This document shows positions 34,885 through 44,152 of a stretch of 64,000 nt of DNA, piece by piece. The stretch spans positions 6,041-70,040 of the forward strand of contig NZ_CALGRE010000017.1 of NCBI RefSeq assembly GCF_937958975.1, written 5' to 3'. This stretch comes from an uncultured Eubacterium sp. Lineage in GTDB: Bacteria > Bacillota > Clostridia > Lachnospirales > Lachnospiraceae. Each line of letters opens with the position of its first letter. The first letter of the stretch is position 1. A program made the position numbers and the translations under genes. The notes beneath the pieces were generated by a model. It made no database searches. It was not told the origin of the DNA and saw only the letters and a program-made list of their open reading frames with translations.

Positions 34885-37050
34885 ATGAAAGACAAGATTT
34901 TTGGTGTTTTGCAGCGTGTGGGAAGGTCTTTTATGCTTCCGATAGCCATTTTACCTGTAGCAGGTTTGTTGCTCGGTATAGGTGGTTCGTTTACAAATGA
35001 AACTACGCTGAGAACATATGGATTAGAAAATGTTATGGGGCAGGGAACTGTTTTTCATGCAATTTTTCAGGTTATGAATGATGCCGGAAATATTGTGTTT
35101 GCCAATTTGCCGATATTGTTTGCAATCGGTGTTGCAATTGGTATGGCAAAGAAAGAGAAAGAAGTAGCGGCTCTGGCATCGGTTATTTCATTTTTTATTA
35201 TGCATGCGTCAATTAGTGCCTTGATTTCAATTAATGGAGGAGCAGAAACAATGCTTCAGGGGGCGGTAGCTGATGTGTGTGGTATTACATCGCTTCAAAT
35301 GGGCGTGTTTGGAGGTATTTTAGTTGGTTTAGGAACAGCGGCACTTCATAATAAATTTTATAAAATTGAGTTGCCGCAGGTACTGTCCTTCTTTGGAGGA
35401 ACCAGATTTGTTCCGATTATCAGTGCATTGGTATATACACTTGTAGGAATTTTAATGTTTTTCGTCTGGCCGGCAGTTCAGGCAGGGATTAACGCAGTAG
35501 GAGACCTGGTGTTAAATTCGGGTTATGTGGGAACATGGCTATACGGGTTTATGGAAAGACTTTTAATTCCGTTTGGACTTCATCATGTATTCTATATACC
35601 ATTTTGGCAGACGGCAGTCGGTGGAACTATGGAAGTTGGAGGTCAGATTATTGAAGGTGCACAGAATATATTCTTTGCGCAGTTAGCGGACCCTACAGTA
35701 GAACAATTTGCAGTTTCGGCCACAAGATTTATGTCGGGAAAATTCCCACTTATGATTTTTGGTTTACCGGGAGCAGCGCTTGCGATGTATAGAACTGCAA
35801 AGCCAGGAAAAAGAAAATTAGTGGCAGGTCTTTTACTGTCCGCAGCACTCACATCAATGCTTACAGGTATCACAGAACCGTTAGAATTTACATTCCTGTT
35901 TGTGGCTCCGTTATTATATGGAATACATTGTATATTTGCAGGACTTGCTTATGCATTAATGCATTTCTTTAATGTTGGCGTGGGAATGACTTTCTCCGGT
36001 GGTTTAATTGATATGTTCCTGTTTGGTGTTCTGCAGGGAAATGCAAAGACAAACTGGGTGTGGATTATTATTGTAGGAATTGGATATTTTATTGTGTATT
36101 ATTTCCTCTTTAGCTTTTTGATAAAGAAATTAAATTTAAGAACACCGGGAAGATTCGATGATGATGAAGTTAAACTATATAAGAGAAGTGATGTCGAAGC
36201 GAAAAAAAGAGGTGGAGAAAATGAACAAAAAAATGTGATGAAAGATGAGTTGTCAGCAGGAATCTGCCGTGGATTAGGTGGTAAGAGTAATATTTCTGAT
36301 GTAGATTGCTGTGCTACCAGACTGAGATGTACAGTATATAATGCGGAACTTGTAGATGATTCAACACTTAGAATGACAGGAGCTTCCGGTGTTGTTCATA
36401 AAGGAAACGGAGTTCAGATTATTTATGGTCCAAAGGTCACCGTAATAAAATCAAACTTTGAAGACTTTCTTGAGAGTGGCGCCGCAGATTTGTTAGAAAT
36501 ACAGGAGAAGATTTTTGAGGAAGAGCGGGAAGCAAAGAGTATAAAAGAATCCGCAAATGACGAAAAGTCAGGTTCTGGGGCAATTGTAGATACAATTGTT
36601 GTTGTAAGTCCGGTTACCGGAACGGCGGATGATATTGTAAATGCACCGGATGAGGCTTTTGCTTCAAAAATGATGGGAGATGGCGCCGTTGTAACTCCTA
36701 GGGCTCCTGTGGTTAAAGCGCCTGTGGATGGAACGATAAGCTTTATATTTGATACGAAGCACGCAGTGGGAATACAAACCGATAGTGGAGTGAATCTAAT
36801 CGTCCATGTGGGTATTGATACTGTAAAATTAAACGGAAAAGGTTTTGATGTTTTTGTAAAAGAAGGAGATATTGTAAAAAAAGGTGATACTTTAATGAAA
36901 CTGGATTTAGAGTATTTAAAGAAAAATGCACCTTCTCTTGCCACACCGGTTTTATGTACTGATTTAAATGAAAAAATGAGGATTCGTCTGCTAAAGGATG
37001 GAAATATACAGGCTGGCGAAGATTTATTTGTAGTTGATATATTTGAATAA
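34885..37050 (+). CDS. PTS EIICBA, glucose/N-acetylglucosamine family
   Basis: A 721-residue single-chain sugar permease of the phosphotransferase system. EIIC membrane domain residues 1-420 (LPIAILPVAGLLLGIGG; GITEPLEFTFLF substrate block), EIIB about 450-535 with phosphocysteine Cys476 (DCCATRLRC), EIIA about 575-721 with phosphohistidine His641 (LIVHVGIDTV). It imports and phosphorylates a hexose. The C-B-A order occurs in glucose (PtsG) and GlcNAc permeases, and motifs alone do not decide which. The ATG at 34885 follows AAGGAG by six bases; the frame opens at a GTG 39 bases earlier. No antiterminator site is visible upstream. Confidence 0.93.
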   Translation: MKDKIFGVLQRVGRSFMLPIAILPVAGLLLGIGGSFTNETTLRTYGLENVMGQGTVFHAIFQVMNDAGNIVFANLPILFAIGVAIGMAKKEKEVAALASVISFFIMHASISALISINGGAETMLQGAVADVCGITSLQMGVFGGILVGLGTAALHNKFYKIELPQVLSFFGGTRFVPIISALVYTLVGILMFFVWPAVQAGINAVGDLVLNSGYVGTWLYGFMERLLIPFGLHHVFYIPFWQTAVGGTMEVGGQIIEGAQNIFFAQLADPTVEQFAVSATRFMSGKFPLMIFGLPGAALAMYRTAKPGKRKLVAGLLLSAALTSMLTGITEPLEFTFLFVAPLLYGIHCIFAGLAYALMHFFNVGVGMTFSGGLIDMFLFGVLQGNAKTNWVWIIIVGIGYFIVYYFLFSFLIKKLNLRTPGRFDDDEVKLYKRSDVEAKKRGGENEQKNVMKDELSAGICRGLGGKSNISDVDCCATRLRCTVYNAELVDDSTLRMTGASGVVHKGNGVQIIYGPKVTVIKSNFEDFLESGAADLLEIQEKIFEEEREAKSIKESANDEKSGSGAIVDTIVVVSPVTGTADDIVNAPDEAFASKMMGDGAVVTPRAPVVKAPVDGTISFIFDTKHAVGIQTDSGVNLIVHVGIDTVKLNGKGFDVFVKEGDIVKKGDTLMKLDLEYLKKNAPSLATPVLCTDLNEKMRIRLLKDGNIQAGEDLFVVDIFE

Positions 37051-37054
37051 AATT

Positions 37055-37095
37055 AAAAGGATATTGTACTTCAAAAAAGTGCAATATCCTTTTCT
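37055..37095. terminator. Bidirectional terminator between PTS and MATE genes
   Basis: A 17-bp stem (37055-37071 with 37077-37093) with one wobble, A and T runs outside, between convergent genes. Confidence 0.9.
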
Positions 37096-37128
37096 TTATA
37101 CAGTCAATGTTATTTTTGGTGATTTGTT

Positions 37129-38544
37129 CTAATGTGTATTTGATTCGACAATAGTATTAAGCCAGTTGCCGCGTTTTACGAGAATAAAACCAATGATAGC
37201 TTTTACAGCTTCTAACATACTGATAATAAAAAACATCCAGACAATTGGAAGTGTTGTGAAATGAGCTAAAACCATTGCCAGCGGTACATTAATACACCAG
37301 ATAAATCCGCTGTCAAAGATAAAGGTCATGATTGTTTTTCCACCACTTCTTAAAGTAAAGTATGCAGCATTTGTAAACGCATTAAATGGGGTGGAGAGAA
37401 CAAATACTAAAATAAACCGACTGGAAAGGTAGCGGATTTCACCGGTTGTATTATAGATTTGCGGAAATAATGGAGCGGCAATTAATAGAATTGCAGAGAC
37501 ACATAATGATATTAATACAGAAAAAGTAATCATTTTTCTGTCAGTGTCTCTTGCTTCTTTGATTTTTCCTGCTCCCAATAACTGACCAATAACAATAGAA
37601 ATGGCGACACCCATAGTTAAGAATACGGTGTTGACTACATTATTAATTGTATTGGCAATGTTCAGCCCTGCAACCGCGGCGAGACCTCTTGTGGACAAAG
37701 CCTGTGTCTGCATAGTAATTCCGGCAGCCCACAAAAATTCATTGATTAACAGTGGGGTACCTTTAGCCACGACGTTTTTAACTAAAGTCAGAGGTACACG
37801 AAGGCTCTTATAAGCACCTTTTATAAATTGATATTTATCAGAATGTTTGTGAGTATAAATCATAAGGTAACCACATTCCACAAAGCGGGAAAGTACCGTG
37901 GCTATTGCCGCTCCCACAACTCCTAATTTAGGAAATCCAAATAAACCAAAAATAAGTAATGCATTAAAAATAAAGTCAACTGCAACAGCAGCAACACCTG
38001 CCATCATAGGGACAACAGTCTGACCTGCCTCTTTTAACATAGTGCTGTAGCAATTTGATATCACAAAGGGAACGATGCTAAATAGCATAATATATAGGTA
38101 ACTTCTCGCATATTCAAAAGTGGCATTAATATTTCCCGAATTGCCTCCTTCATGCAAAAACATATGAATAAGCGGCTTATGTAAAAGTAGGAATACAGCA
38201 AGGCTGATAACAATAATACCGATTCCGATGATTAATTTCATTCTAAAAACATTTCGTGCGCCTTTATGATTATCCTGACCAAAATACTGGGCGGAGAAAA
38301 TACCGGCTCCCGACATACCTCCAAATACGGCCAGATTGAACACGAACATCAATTGGTTAACTACAGCAACACCCGTCATCTGGTCCGTTCCGACTTTTCC
38401 GACCATTACATTGTCAAGCATAACGACAAAGTTTGTAAAAAGACTCTGGATGACTATGGGAAGCGCAATTGCCATAATCATTTTATAAAAGTTTTTATCG
38501 CCAAAATATTTTGATTTTAAAGTTGTTTTTTTATCTGATTGCAT
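37129..38544 (-). CDS. MATE family efflux transporter divergent from a MarR regulator
   Basis: A 471-residue MATE exporter (MAIALPIVIQSLFTNFVVMLDNVMVGKVG at the start, cut here at family level; 12 helices overall, SGAGIFSAQYFGQDNHKGA loop). AAGGGGG lies nine bases before the ATG. The neighbouring marR-type gene starts 212 bases away in the opposite direction, a common arrangement for drug-inducible exporters, so this one is the most likely of the three MATE genes to be ligand-regulated. Confidence 0.9.
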   Translation of the reverse strand: MQSDKKTTLKSKYFGDKNFYKMIMAIALPIVIQSLFTNFVVMLDNVMVGKVGTDQMTGVAVVNQLMFVFNLAVFGGMSGAGIFSAQYFGQDNHKGARNVFRMKLIIGIGIIVISLAVFLLLHKPLIHMFLHEGGNSGNINATFEYARSYLYIMLFSIVPFVISNCYSTMLKEAGQTVVPMMAGVAAVAVDFIFNALLIFGLFGFPKLGVVGAAIATVLSRFVECGYLMIYTHKHSDKYQFIKGAYKSLRVPLTLVKNVVAKGTPLLINEFLWAAGITMQTQALSTRGLAAVAGLNIANTINNVVNTVFLTMGVAISIVIGQLLGAGKIKEARDTDRKMITFSVLISLCVSAILLIAAPLFPQIYNTTGEIRYLSSRFILVFVLSTPFNAFTNAAYFTLRSGGKTIMTFIFDSGFIWCINVPLAMVLAHFTTLPIVWMFFIISMLEAVKAIIGFILVKRGNWLNTIVESNTH

Positions 38545-38703
38545 AGTGATAAACCCCCTTACAATAATATTATGATTGAACTTTTATTTTTAGATAGTGA
38601 TAGGTAGTAGGATAACATAAATTTCCGGTTGATTGCAACCATTCTTTCAAGGATTTTCGATGGAATCCTATTAAAACTTGACGAATAAAAAGATGAGTAG
38701 TAA

Positions 38704-38736
38704 AGTATACAAAGTAAAAAGTTTACAATGTATACT
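38704..38736. promoter_or_regulatory. Candidate MarR operator
   Basis: AGTATAC (38704-38710) and GTATACT (38730-38736) form an inverted repeat 19 bases apart, directly upstream of the marR-type gene and in the divergent control region. Each half contains the palindrome GTATAC. A TTGACG at 38678 could be a -35, but no good -10 sits at 17 bases. Confidence 0.4.
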
Positions 38737-38756
38737 ATTTTGGGAAGAGAGGTTTT

Positions 38757-39203
38757 ATGAAACAAATAAATGAAGAGTTACTTAGTGCATGGCTCAGACT
38801 TTCCGTAACTATTTGCAATAAGAGAATTGTTTCGGGTATGTCTTATAACGAAGCAATTGTGTGCAATCTACTGTATCATCAGAGAAATAGCTATCCGGAA
38901 GAATATCTTACAGCAACCAATTTGTGTGAGAAAACAAATATGCATAAGTCTTTAATGAACAGAACAATCAATTATCTTGAAAAGAAAGGATTAGTCGAGA
39001 GAAGACGTTCAGAAAAAGACAAAAGACAGGTATTCGTAATTTTTAATGAGAAGAATATTGACATTTATGAGAGAGAACATAAAAAAATTATTGAGACAGT
39101 AAGTGATATCGTAGAAAAAATTGGTAAAGAAAAAGTCGAAGATATAATTAAAATTTTTAATGATGTGTCGGGTGCAGCGGCAGATTATTTAAAAAACAGT
39201 TAA
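38757..39203 (+). CDS. MarR family transcriptional regulator
   Basis: A 148-residue winged-helix protein. The recognition helix region LCEKTNMHKSLMNRTINYLEKKGLVERRRSEKDKR is the classic MarR helix-turn-helix plus wing (RSEKDKRQVFV). MarR dimers bind palindromes and release on phenolic or drug ligands. Target is probably its own promoter and the divergent MATE gene. It is followed 25 bases later by a DegV gene. Confidence 0.88.
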   Translation: MKQINEELLSAWLRLSVTICNKRIVSGMSYNEAIVCNLLYHQRNSYPEEYLTATNLCEKTNMHKSLMNRTINYLEKKGLVERRRSEKDKRQVFVIFNEKNIDIYEREHKKIIETVSDIVEKIGKEKVEDIIKIFNDVSGAAADYLKNS

Positions 39204-39228
39204 TGTCAGAAAGGACGGAGAGAGGAAA

Positions 39229-40065
39229 ATGATTAGATTTTTAGTAGATTCTGCTTCGGATTATGAAAAAAAGGAGGCAGAGGAAAAAGGAATTGAGTAT
39301 ATATCTATTTCGGTTACAGTGGACGAGAAAACATATTATGGGGGAGTAGATATTTCCAAAGATGAATTTTTTAAAATGCTGGAAGTGTCAGAAAATTTCC
39401 CGAAAACAGCACAACCGTCACCGCAGGAGTATGTCGATGTTTTTGAAATGGCGAAAAAGAATGGTGATGAGGTAATTGTTGTCACGTTGGCATCTGAATT
39501 GAGTGGAACGTATCAGAGTGCTAATTTAGCAAAGAATATGGTAGATTATGATAGGATATATATTATTGACTCCTGTGCAGCTTCTTTCAATATTAAGGTT
39601 ATGGTAGATTATGGTATGAAACTGAGGGAGCAGGGAAAAAGTGCAGAGGAAATTGTAAAAGCGATTGAACAAATAAAAGGAAAGGTTACTTTGTATGCAG
39701 TTCTTGATACATTGGATAACCTTTATAAAGGCGGTAGGCTTTCAAAACTGGAAGCGGGAATCGGCAATATGGCGAAAATAAAACCTTTGATTACTTTTAC
39801 GGATGAGGGAAAAATTTGTGTCAAGGCGAAAAGTATTGGAAAGAAAAAAGCTTTAAATGATATGATTAAGCTGATTGGTGAGGATACGATAGATACTGCG
39901 TTTCCAGTGTATGCTCTTTATTCGTATGGTACAGAGAATTGTGATACATTTGTGGAAAGAGCAAAGGAAAATGGTATAAAGTTTGATGAGATACTCCAGA
40001 TTGGACCAACGATAGGAACGCACATCGGTGTAGGAGCTTATGGAATTATTTATGTCAGAAGTTAA
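39229..40065 (+). CDS. DegV family fatty-acid-binding protein
   Basis: A 278-residue DegV protein. These bind a single fatty acid, and in Firmicutes (FakB) they present it to the kinase FakA. Visible motifs: LVDSASDYEKKEAEE at the N terminus, KTAQPSPQEYVDVF, and VVTLASELSGTYQSA, where the last two help bind the carboxylate. No fakA is nearby. Lies in a run with marR, an alcohol dehydrogenase and an aldehyde dehydrogenase. Confidence 0.9.
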   Translation: MIRFLVDSASDYEKKEAEEKGIEYISISVTVDEKTYYGGVDISKDEFFKMLEVSENFPKTAQPSPQEYVDVFEMAKKNGDEVIVVTLASELSGTYQSANLAKNMVDYDRIYIIDSCAASFNIKVMVDYGMKLREQGKSAEEIVKAIEQIKGKVTLYAVLDTLDNLYKGGRLSKLEAGIGNMAKIKPLITFTDEGKICVKAKSIGKKKALNDMIKLIGEDTIDTAFPVYALYSYGTENCDTFVERAKENGIKFDEILQIGPTIGTHIGVGAYGIIYVRS

Positions 40066-40080
40066 AGAATGGAGTAGAAA

Positions 40081-41277
40081 ATGAGATTTTATAAAAAAAT
40101 TTATTGCAGAACTTTTCAATTTTGTTTTAGGGTGGCACTTCCTTTTCTGCCTTATAGAGGACCGGAAATACTAGATGGAATGGTAAACATTCCCGATGTC
40201 TTAAAGAAAAAGAATATTGATAAGGTTTTAGTTATAACTGATAAAGGAATAACCAATATAGGACTGGGGAAAAAGCTCACTAATATTTTAGAAGAGAAAA
40301 ATGTAAAATACGAATATTTTGATGAGACAGTTGCGAATCCTACGATTTCAAATGTGGAAGCTGCACGAAAAAAATATGTAGAAGCAAATTGTCAGGCAAT
40401 CATTGCGCTGGGTGGAGGCTCTGCAATGGATTGCGCGAAAGCAACCGGAGCAAGAGTTGTAAAGCCGAAACAGTCTGTGAGTAAGATGAGAGGATTGTTA
40501 AAAATACATAAAAAACTTCCACTGCTTTTTGCAATTCCGACAACGGCAGGAACCGGGAGTGAGACGACGTTAGCAGCAGTAATTACGGATGATGAAACCC
40601 ATCATAAATATCCGATTAACGATTTTGTTCTTATACCGAGATATGCAGTTTTGGATTATTCAGTGACGACGAGTCTCCCAAAATCTCTCACGGCAACGAC
40701 GGGAATGGATGCACTTACGCATGCTGTGGAAGCTTATATTGGAGGAAGTACAACAAAATATACAAGAACAATGTCAGAAAAAGCTGTGAAACTAATTGGT
40801 GAAAATTTGAAGCAGGCTTATGAAGATGGAAATAATAAAAAAGCCAGAAAAAATATGTTAAAGGCAGCATATTATGCAGGCATTGCGTTTACACAGTCAT
40901 ATGTGGGATATGTGCACGGCGTGGCACATTCTCTTGGGGGAAAGTATGGTGTCCCTCATGGATTGGCAAATGCTGTGATTCTTCCATATGTCTTAGAGAT
41001 GTATGGAGAAAGTTGTTATAAAAAACTTGCAAAATTGGGAAGAAAAGCGGGTATCATAACAAATAGTGATAATGAAATCGGAGCAAAAGAGTTTATTAAA
41101 TGGATAAAAGAAATGAACAAATCCATGAATATTCCTACATATATAGAAGAAATACAGGAGAAGGATATTCGGAAAATGGCAAAATATGCAGATAAAGAGA
41201 GTAATCCTCTTTATCCGGTACCAAAGCTGATGGACAGGAAAGAACTTGAGGAAATTTACAGAAAAGTAAAAAAATAA
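40081..41277 (+). CDS. Iron-containing alcohol dehydrogenase
   Basis: A 398-residue group III (Fe-dependent) dehydrogenase. NAD-binding ALGGGSAMDCAKA, PTTAGTGSETT, and the metal-ligand region TGMDALTHAVEAY with HGVAHSLGGKYGVPHGLANA (two histidines). Interconverts an alcohol and aldehyde. The N-terminal 30 residues are longer and more hydrophobic than usual. Paired with an aldehyde dehydrogenase 13 bases downstream, the two could oxidise or reduce medium- or long-chain substrates; the DegV neighbour would fit a fatty-acid link (inference). Confidence 0.92.
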   Translation: MRFYKKIYCRTFQFCFRVALPFLPYRGPEILDGMVNIPDVLKKKNIDKVLVITDKGITNIGLGKKLTNILEEKNVKYEYFDETVANPTISNVEAARKKYVEANCQAIIALGGGSAMDCAKATGARVVKPKQSVSKMRGLLKIHKKLPLLFAIPTTAGTGSETTLAAVITDDETHHKYPINDFVLIPRYAVLDYSVTTSLPKSLTATTGMDALTHAVEAYIGGSTTKYTRTMSEKAVKLIGENLKQAYEDGNNKKARKNMLKAAYYAGIAFTQSYVGYVHGVAHSLGGKYGVPHGLANAVILPYVLEMYGESCYKKLAKLGRKAGIITNSDNEIGAKEFIKWIKEMNKSMNIPTYIEEIQEKDIRKMAKYADKESNPLYPVPKLMDRKELEEIYRKVKK

Positions 41278-41290
41278 AAGAGGTTTTGCA

Positions 41291-42667
41291 ATGGAAAAAA
41301 ATATTAATATGGTAGTAGAGCATCAAAGAAAGTTTTTTAATACGAAAGAGACTTTGGATATCAATAAGAGAATTTATTATCTAAAGAAGTTGAAGTCTGT
41401 TATTTTAAAATATGAAAATGAAATTAATCAGGCTTTATATGAGGACCTGGGAAAATCACCATCGGAATCTTATATGTGTGAAGTGGGATTGACACTTTCA
41501 GAATTGTCTTACCAAATAAAACATATTAAAAGATGGAGCAGAGCAAAACGGCATATAACAGATTTAACAAATTTTCATGGGAAAAGTTATTCTGTGTTTG
41601 AGCCTTATGGTGTAGTGCTTGTGATGGCACCATGGAATTATCCGTTTATGCTTACAATGGAGCCATTAATAGGAGCAGTTGCCGCCGGTAATTGTGTTGT
41701 GGCAAAACCATCGGCATATTCGCCTGCAACATCTTCTATAATAAAGAAAATACTGGAGCAGGTTTTTGATGATAGCTATGTGGCAGTGGTAGAAGGTGGA
41801 AGAGCAGAAAATACGGAATTATTGGAACAGAGATTTGACTATATCTTTTTCACCGGAGGAGTGAATGTCGGGAAGCTTGTCATGGAAAAGGCGGCAAAAA
41901 ATCTAACTCCGGTTTCTCTTGAATTAGGTGGAAAAAGTCCATGTATTATAGATAAGACTGCCAATCTTAAGCTGGCGGCGAAGAGACTGGCATTTGGAAA
42001 GTATTTGAATCTGGGACAGACCTGCGTGGCACCGGATTACTTATTAATAGAGGAAACAGTAAAAGAAAAATTTTTGAATATATTGATTGATACGGTAAAG
42101 AAGATGTATGGGGAGAACCCTCTGGAAAATCAGAATTATGGAAAAATGATTAATGAAAAACATTATCGTAGAGTAATGGGATTGATTGATGAAAGGAAGG
42201 TTATTCTTGGAGGGAAAGGAATCGAAGAACAGTTAAGAATAGAGCCTACTGTGTTGGATAATGTGACAGAGAGTGATGATGTTATGCAGGAGGAAATTTT
42301 TGGACCGGTATTGCCGGTCATTACATACAAAGAGATAAATGACGCTGTACAATTTATTGAAACCAGACCACACCCATTAGCGCTATATATCTTTTCGAAT
42401 GACAGAAAAGTACAGAAACTGTTTACAGAAAAAGTCACATTTGGCGGCGGCTGTATCAATGATACCATACTTCATCTTGCCACGTCACGCATGGGATTTG
42501 GCGGTGTCGGAAACAGCGGAATGGGGGCATATCACGGAATTAAGAGTTTTCAGACATTTTCACATGAGAAAAGTATATTGAGAAAATATAATTGGATTGA
42601 TATGCCGATGAGATATCAGCCATATACAAAAATCATGGATAAATTGGTGAGAATGTTTTTGAAATAA
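41291..42667 (+). CDS. Aldehyde dehydrogenase (class 3-like)
   Basis: A 458-residue NAD(P)-dependent aldehyde dehydrogenase. Motifs: APWNYPF (cofactor site), Glu211 in LELGGKSP, catalytic Cys245 in GQTCVAPDY and late EEIFGPVLPVI. The lack of an N-terminal extension and the C-terminal hydrophobic/basic end resemble class 3 / fatty aldehyde types. Shares an operon with the Fe-dependent alcohol dehydrogenase and is closed by a terminator. Confidence 0.92.
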   Translation: MEKNINMVVEHQRKFFNTKETLDINKRIYYLKKLKSVILKYENEINQALYEDLGKSPSESYMCEVGLTLSELSYQIKHIKRWSRAKRHITDLTNFHGKSYSVFEPYGVVLVMAPWNYPFMLTMEPLIGAVAAGNCVVAKPSAYSPATSSIIKKILEQVFDDSYVAVVEGGRAENTELLEQRFDYIFFTGGVNVGKLVMEKAAKNLTPVSLELGGKSPCIIDKTANLKLAAKRLAFGKYLNLGQTCVAPDYLLIEETVKEKFLNILIDTVKKMYGENPLENQNYGKMINEKHYRRVMGLIDERKVILGGKGIEEQLRIEPTVLDNVTESDDVMQEEIFGPVLPVITYKEINDAVQFIETRPHPLALYIFSNDRKVQKLFTEKVTFGGGCINDTILHLATSRMGFGGVGNSGMGAYHGIKSFQTFSHEKSILRKYNWIDMPMRYQPYTKIMDKLVRMFLK

Positions 42668-42688
42668 GAAAAAACAGTTATATTCTAT

Positions 42689-42729
42689 AAAATAGCGTCT
42701 AACTCACCAAGTCTGGGACGCTATTTTTT
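42689..42729. terminator. Terminator after the aldehyde dehydrogenase
   Basis: AAAATAGCGTC (42689-42699) pairs with GACGCTATTTT (42717-42727), 11 bp, then TT. The minus-strand small ORF stops inside its right arm, so it may serve both genes. Confidence 0.85.
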
Positions 42730-42933
42730 GGTGATGGCGACGAGGAAAATGGACATCATGCTTGCATAGATGGACATTTGACGACCGCTTACAATTCCGG
42801 AATGCGGCTGATGCCGCTTCCAGTGATTATGCTTATAGTGTTCAATAAAAGTTATGATGCCAACTAGCATAATAACGAACGCAAATAAGTCAAGAAAATA
42901 TCTAATCGGTTTAAATATTCTAATATATTCCAA
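42721..42933 (-). CDS. Possible small membrane protein
   Basis: A 70-residue frame starting at TTG with two hydrophobic segments (LFAFVIMLVGIITFI and MSIYASMMSIFLVAI) separated by a His/Lys/Arg loop. An AAGGG lies 11 bases before the TTG, a weak start. The frame is in an otherwise gene-free gap of about 400 bases and stops exactly in a terminator hairpin, which favours a real gene. No family recognised. Confidence 0.4.
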   Translation of the reverse strand: MEYIRIFKPIRYFLDLFAFVIMLVGIITFIEHYKHNHWKRHQPHSGIVSGRQMSIYASMMSIFLVAITKK

Positions 42934-42987
42934 TATTTCAAATACCCTTGTTCATAAATAATTCACAAAACTTTTTTATTTAAATTG

Positions 42988-43016
42988 TTGACAAAGCACT
43001 CTCAGAGTGCTATTTT
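42988..43016 (+). promoter_or_regulatory. Promoter of the hrcA-grpE-dnaK-dnaJ operon
   Basis: TTGACA (42988-42993), 17 bases, TATTTT (43011-43016). The spacer contains an AGCACTC/GAGTGCT palindrome and a full CIRCE element lies 16 bases downstream. Confidence 0.85.
42995..43011. promoter_or_regulatory. CIRCE-like palindrome with a 3-base spacer inside the promoter
   Basis: AGCACTC (42995-43001), TCA, GAGTGCT (43005-43011). The arms match the inner seven bases of each CIRCE half-site but are 3 rather than 9 bases apart, and they sit between the -35 and -10. Confidence 0.6.
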
Positions 43017-43032
43017 AATGTCAGATAGAATA

Positions 43033-43059
43033 TTAGCACTCAAAACAAATGAGTGCTAA
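43033..43059. promoter_or_regulatory. CIRCE operator (HrcA binding site)
   Basis: A perfect TTAGCACTC-N9-GAGTGCTAA, the consensus HrcA operator, between the promoter and hrcA. It predicts heat-shock control by HrcA with GroE feedback. Confidence 0.98.
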
Positions 43060-43078
43060 CAAAGAAAAGGAGATGAAT

Positions 43079-44122
43079 ATGGAGCTTAGCGATAGAAAAG
43101 AGAAGATTCTGGATGCTATTATCCGAAGCTACCTTGACACAGGTGAGCCGGTAGGTTCCAGAACTATTTCCAAGAATACTGATTTAAACTTAAGTTCAGC
43201 CACAATCAGAAATGAAATGTCTGACTTAGAAGAGATGGGCTATATCATACAGCCTCACACATCTGCCGGTCGTATCCCTACAGATAAAGGTTACAGATTC
43301 TATGTGGATAACATGTTAAAGGAAAAGTTAACAGAGTTAGACGAGAGAGAAAAGAAAGTAACCGAGAAGGAAGACCTGTTGATTGAAAAAGTGGATAAGG
43401 TAGAGACCTTGCTTCAAAATATGGCAAAAGTATTAGCAAATAATACAAATTATGCCACGATGGTATCCGCACCGAAGTCTAAAGGAAATAAAATCAAATT
43501 TATCCAGTTATCAGTATTAGATAAGGCACAATTATTATGTACGGTTGTTTCCGATAAAAATCATGTAGTAAATAAAATCGTGAAAGTAAATCAGGAAATT
43601 AATCAGGAAATGTTAGTCAGGCTTAATGTAGCCATGAACACAGCTCTTGCAGGATTATCTATGGAAGAGATTAACTTAGGTGTTATATCGGCATTGACAT
43701 CTCAGGCGGGAGAGCTTGAGGGGCTTGTCAATGAGGTGTTAAAGGCAATTACCGAAGCAATCGCTACGGAAGCACAGATGAAGATTTATACATCCGGTGC
43801 AACAAATATTTTTAAATATCCTGAGCTTAGTGATAAAGAGAGAGCCAGTCAGCTGCTTACAACTTTGGAAGAAAAATCGCAGCTTACAGAACTGATTAAT
43901 GAGAATGATGAGGAAACGGGCATACAGGTTTATATTGGAAGTGAAAGCCCGGTACAGTCTATGAAAGACTGCAGTGTCGTGACAGCCACTTATGAATTAG
44001 ATGATGGATTCAAGGGAACAATTGGTATTATAGGTCCAAAGAGAATGGATTATGAGAAGGTTGTGGAAACACTTCGAATTGTAAAAGAGCAGCTCAGTGA
44101 TAGTTTCAAAGAGGACAATTAA
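43079..44122 (+). CDS. hrcA: Heat-inducible transcription repressor HrcA
   Basis: Represses class I heat-shock operons by binding CIRCE. The 347-residue protein has the N-terminal winged helix (LSDRKEKILDAIIRSYLDTG, then SSATIRNEMSDLEEMGYI), the GAF-like middle region and the C-terminal IGPKRMDYEKVV block. Of several in-frame starts, the ATG at 43079 has the best spacing (six bases) from AAAAGGAG; an upstream frame start would lie within the CIRCE itself. Autoregulated through the CIRCE 20 bases upstream. Confidence 0.96.
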   Translation: MELSDRKEKILDAIIRSYLDTGEPVGSRTISKNTDLNLSSATIRNEMSDLEEMGYIIQPHTSAGRIPTDKGYRFYVDNMLKEKLTELDEREKKVTEKEDLLIEKVDKVETLLQNMAKVLANNTNYATMVSAPKSKGNKIKFIQLSVLDKAQLLCTVVSDKNHVVNKIVKVNQEINQEMLVRLNVAMNTALAGLSMEEINLGVISALTSQAGELEGLVNEVLKAITEAIATEAQMKIYTSGATNIFKYPELSDKERASQLLTTLEEKSQLTELINENDEETGIQVYIGSESPVQSMKDCSVVTATYELDDGFKGTIGIIGPKRMDYEKVVETLRIVKEQLSDSFKEDN

Positions 44123-44152
44123 TATTAACTATAAAGAAAGGATGACAATCCG

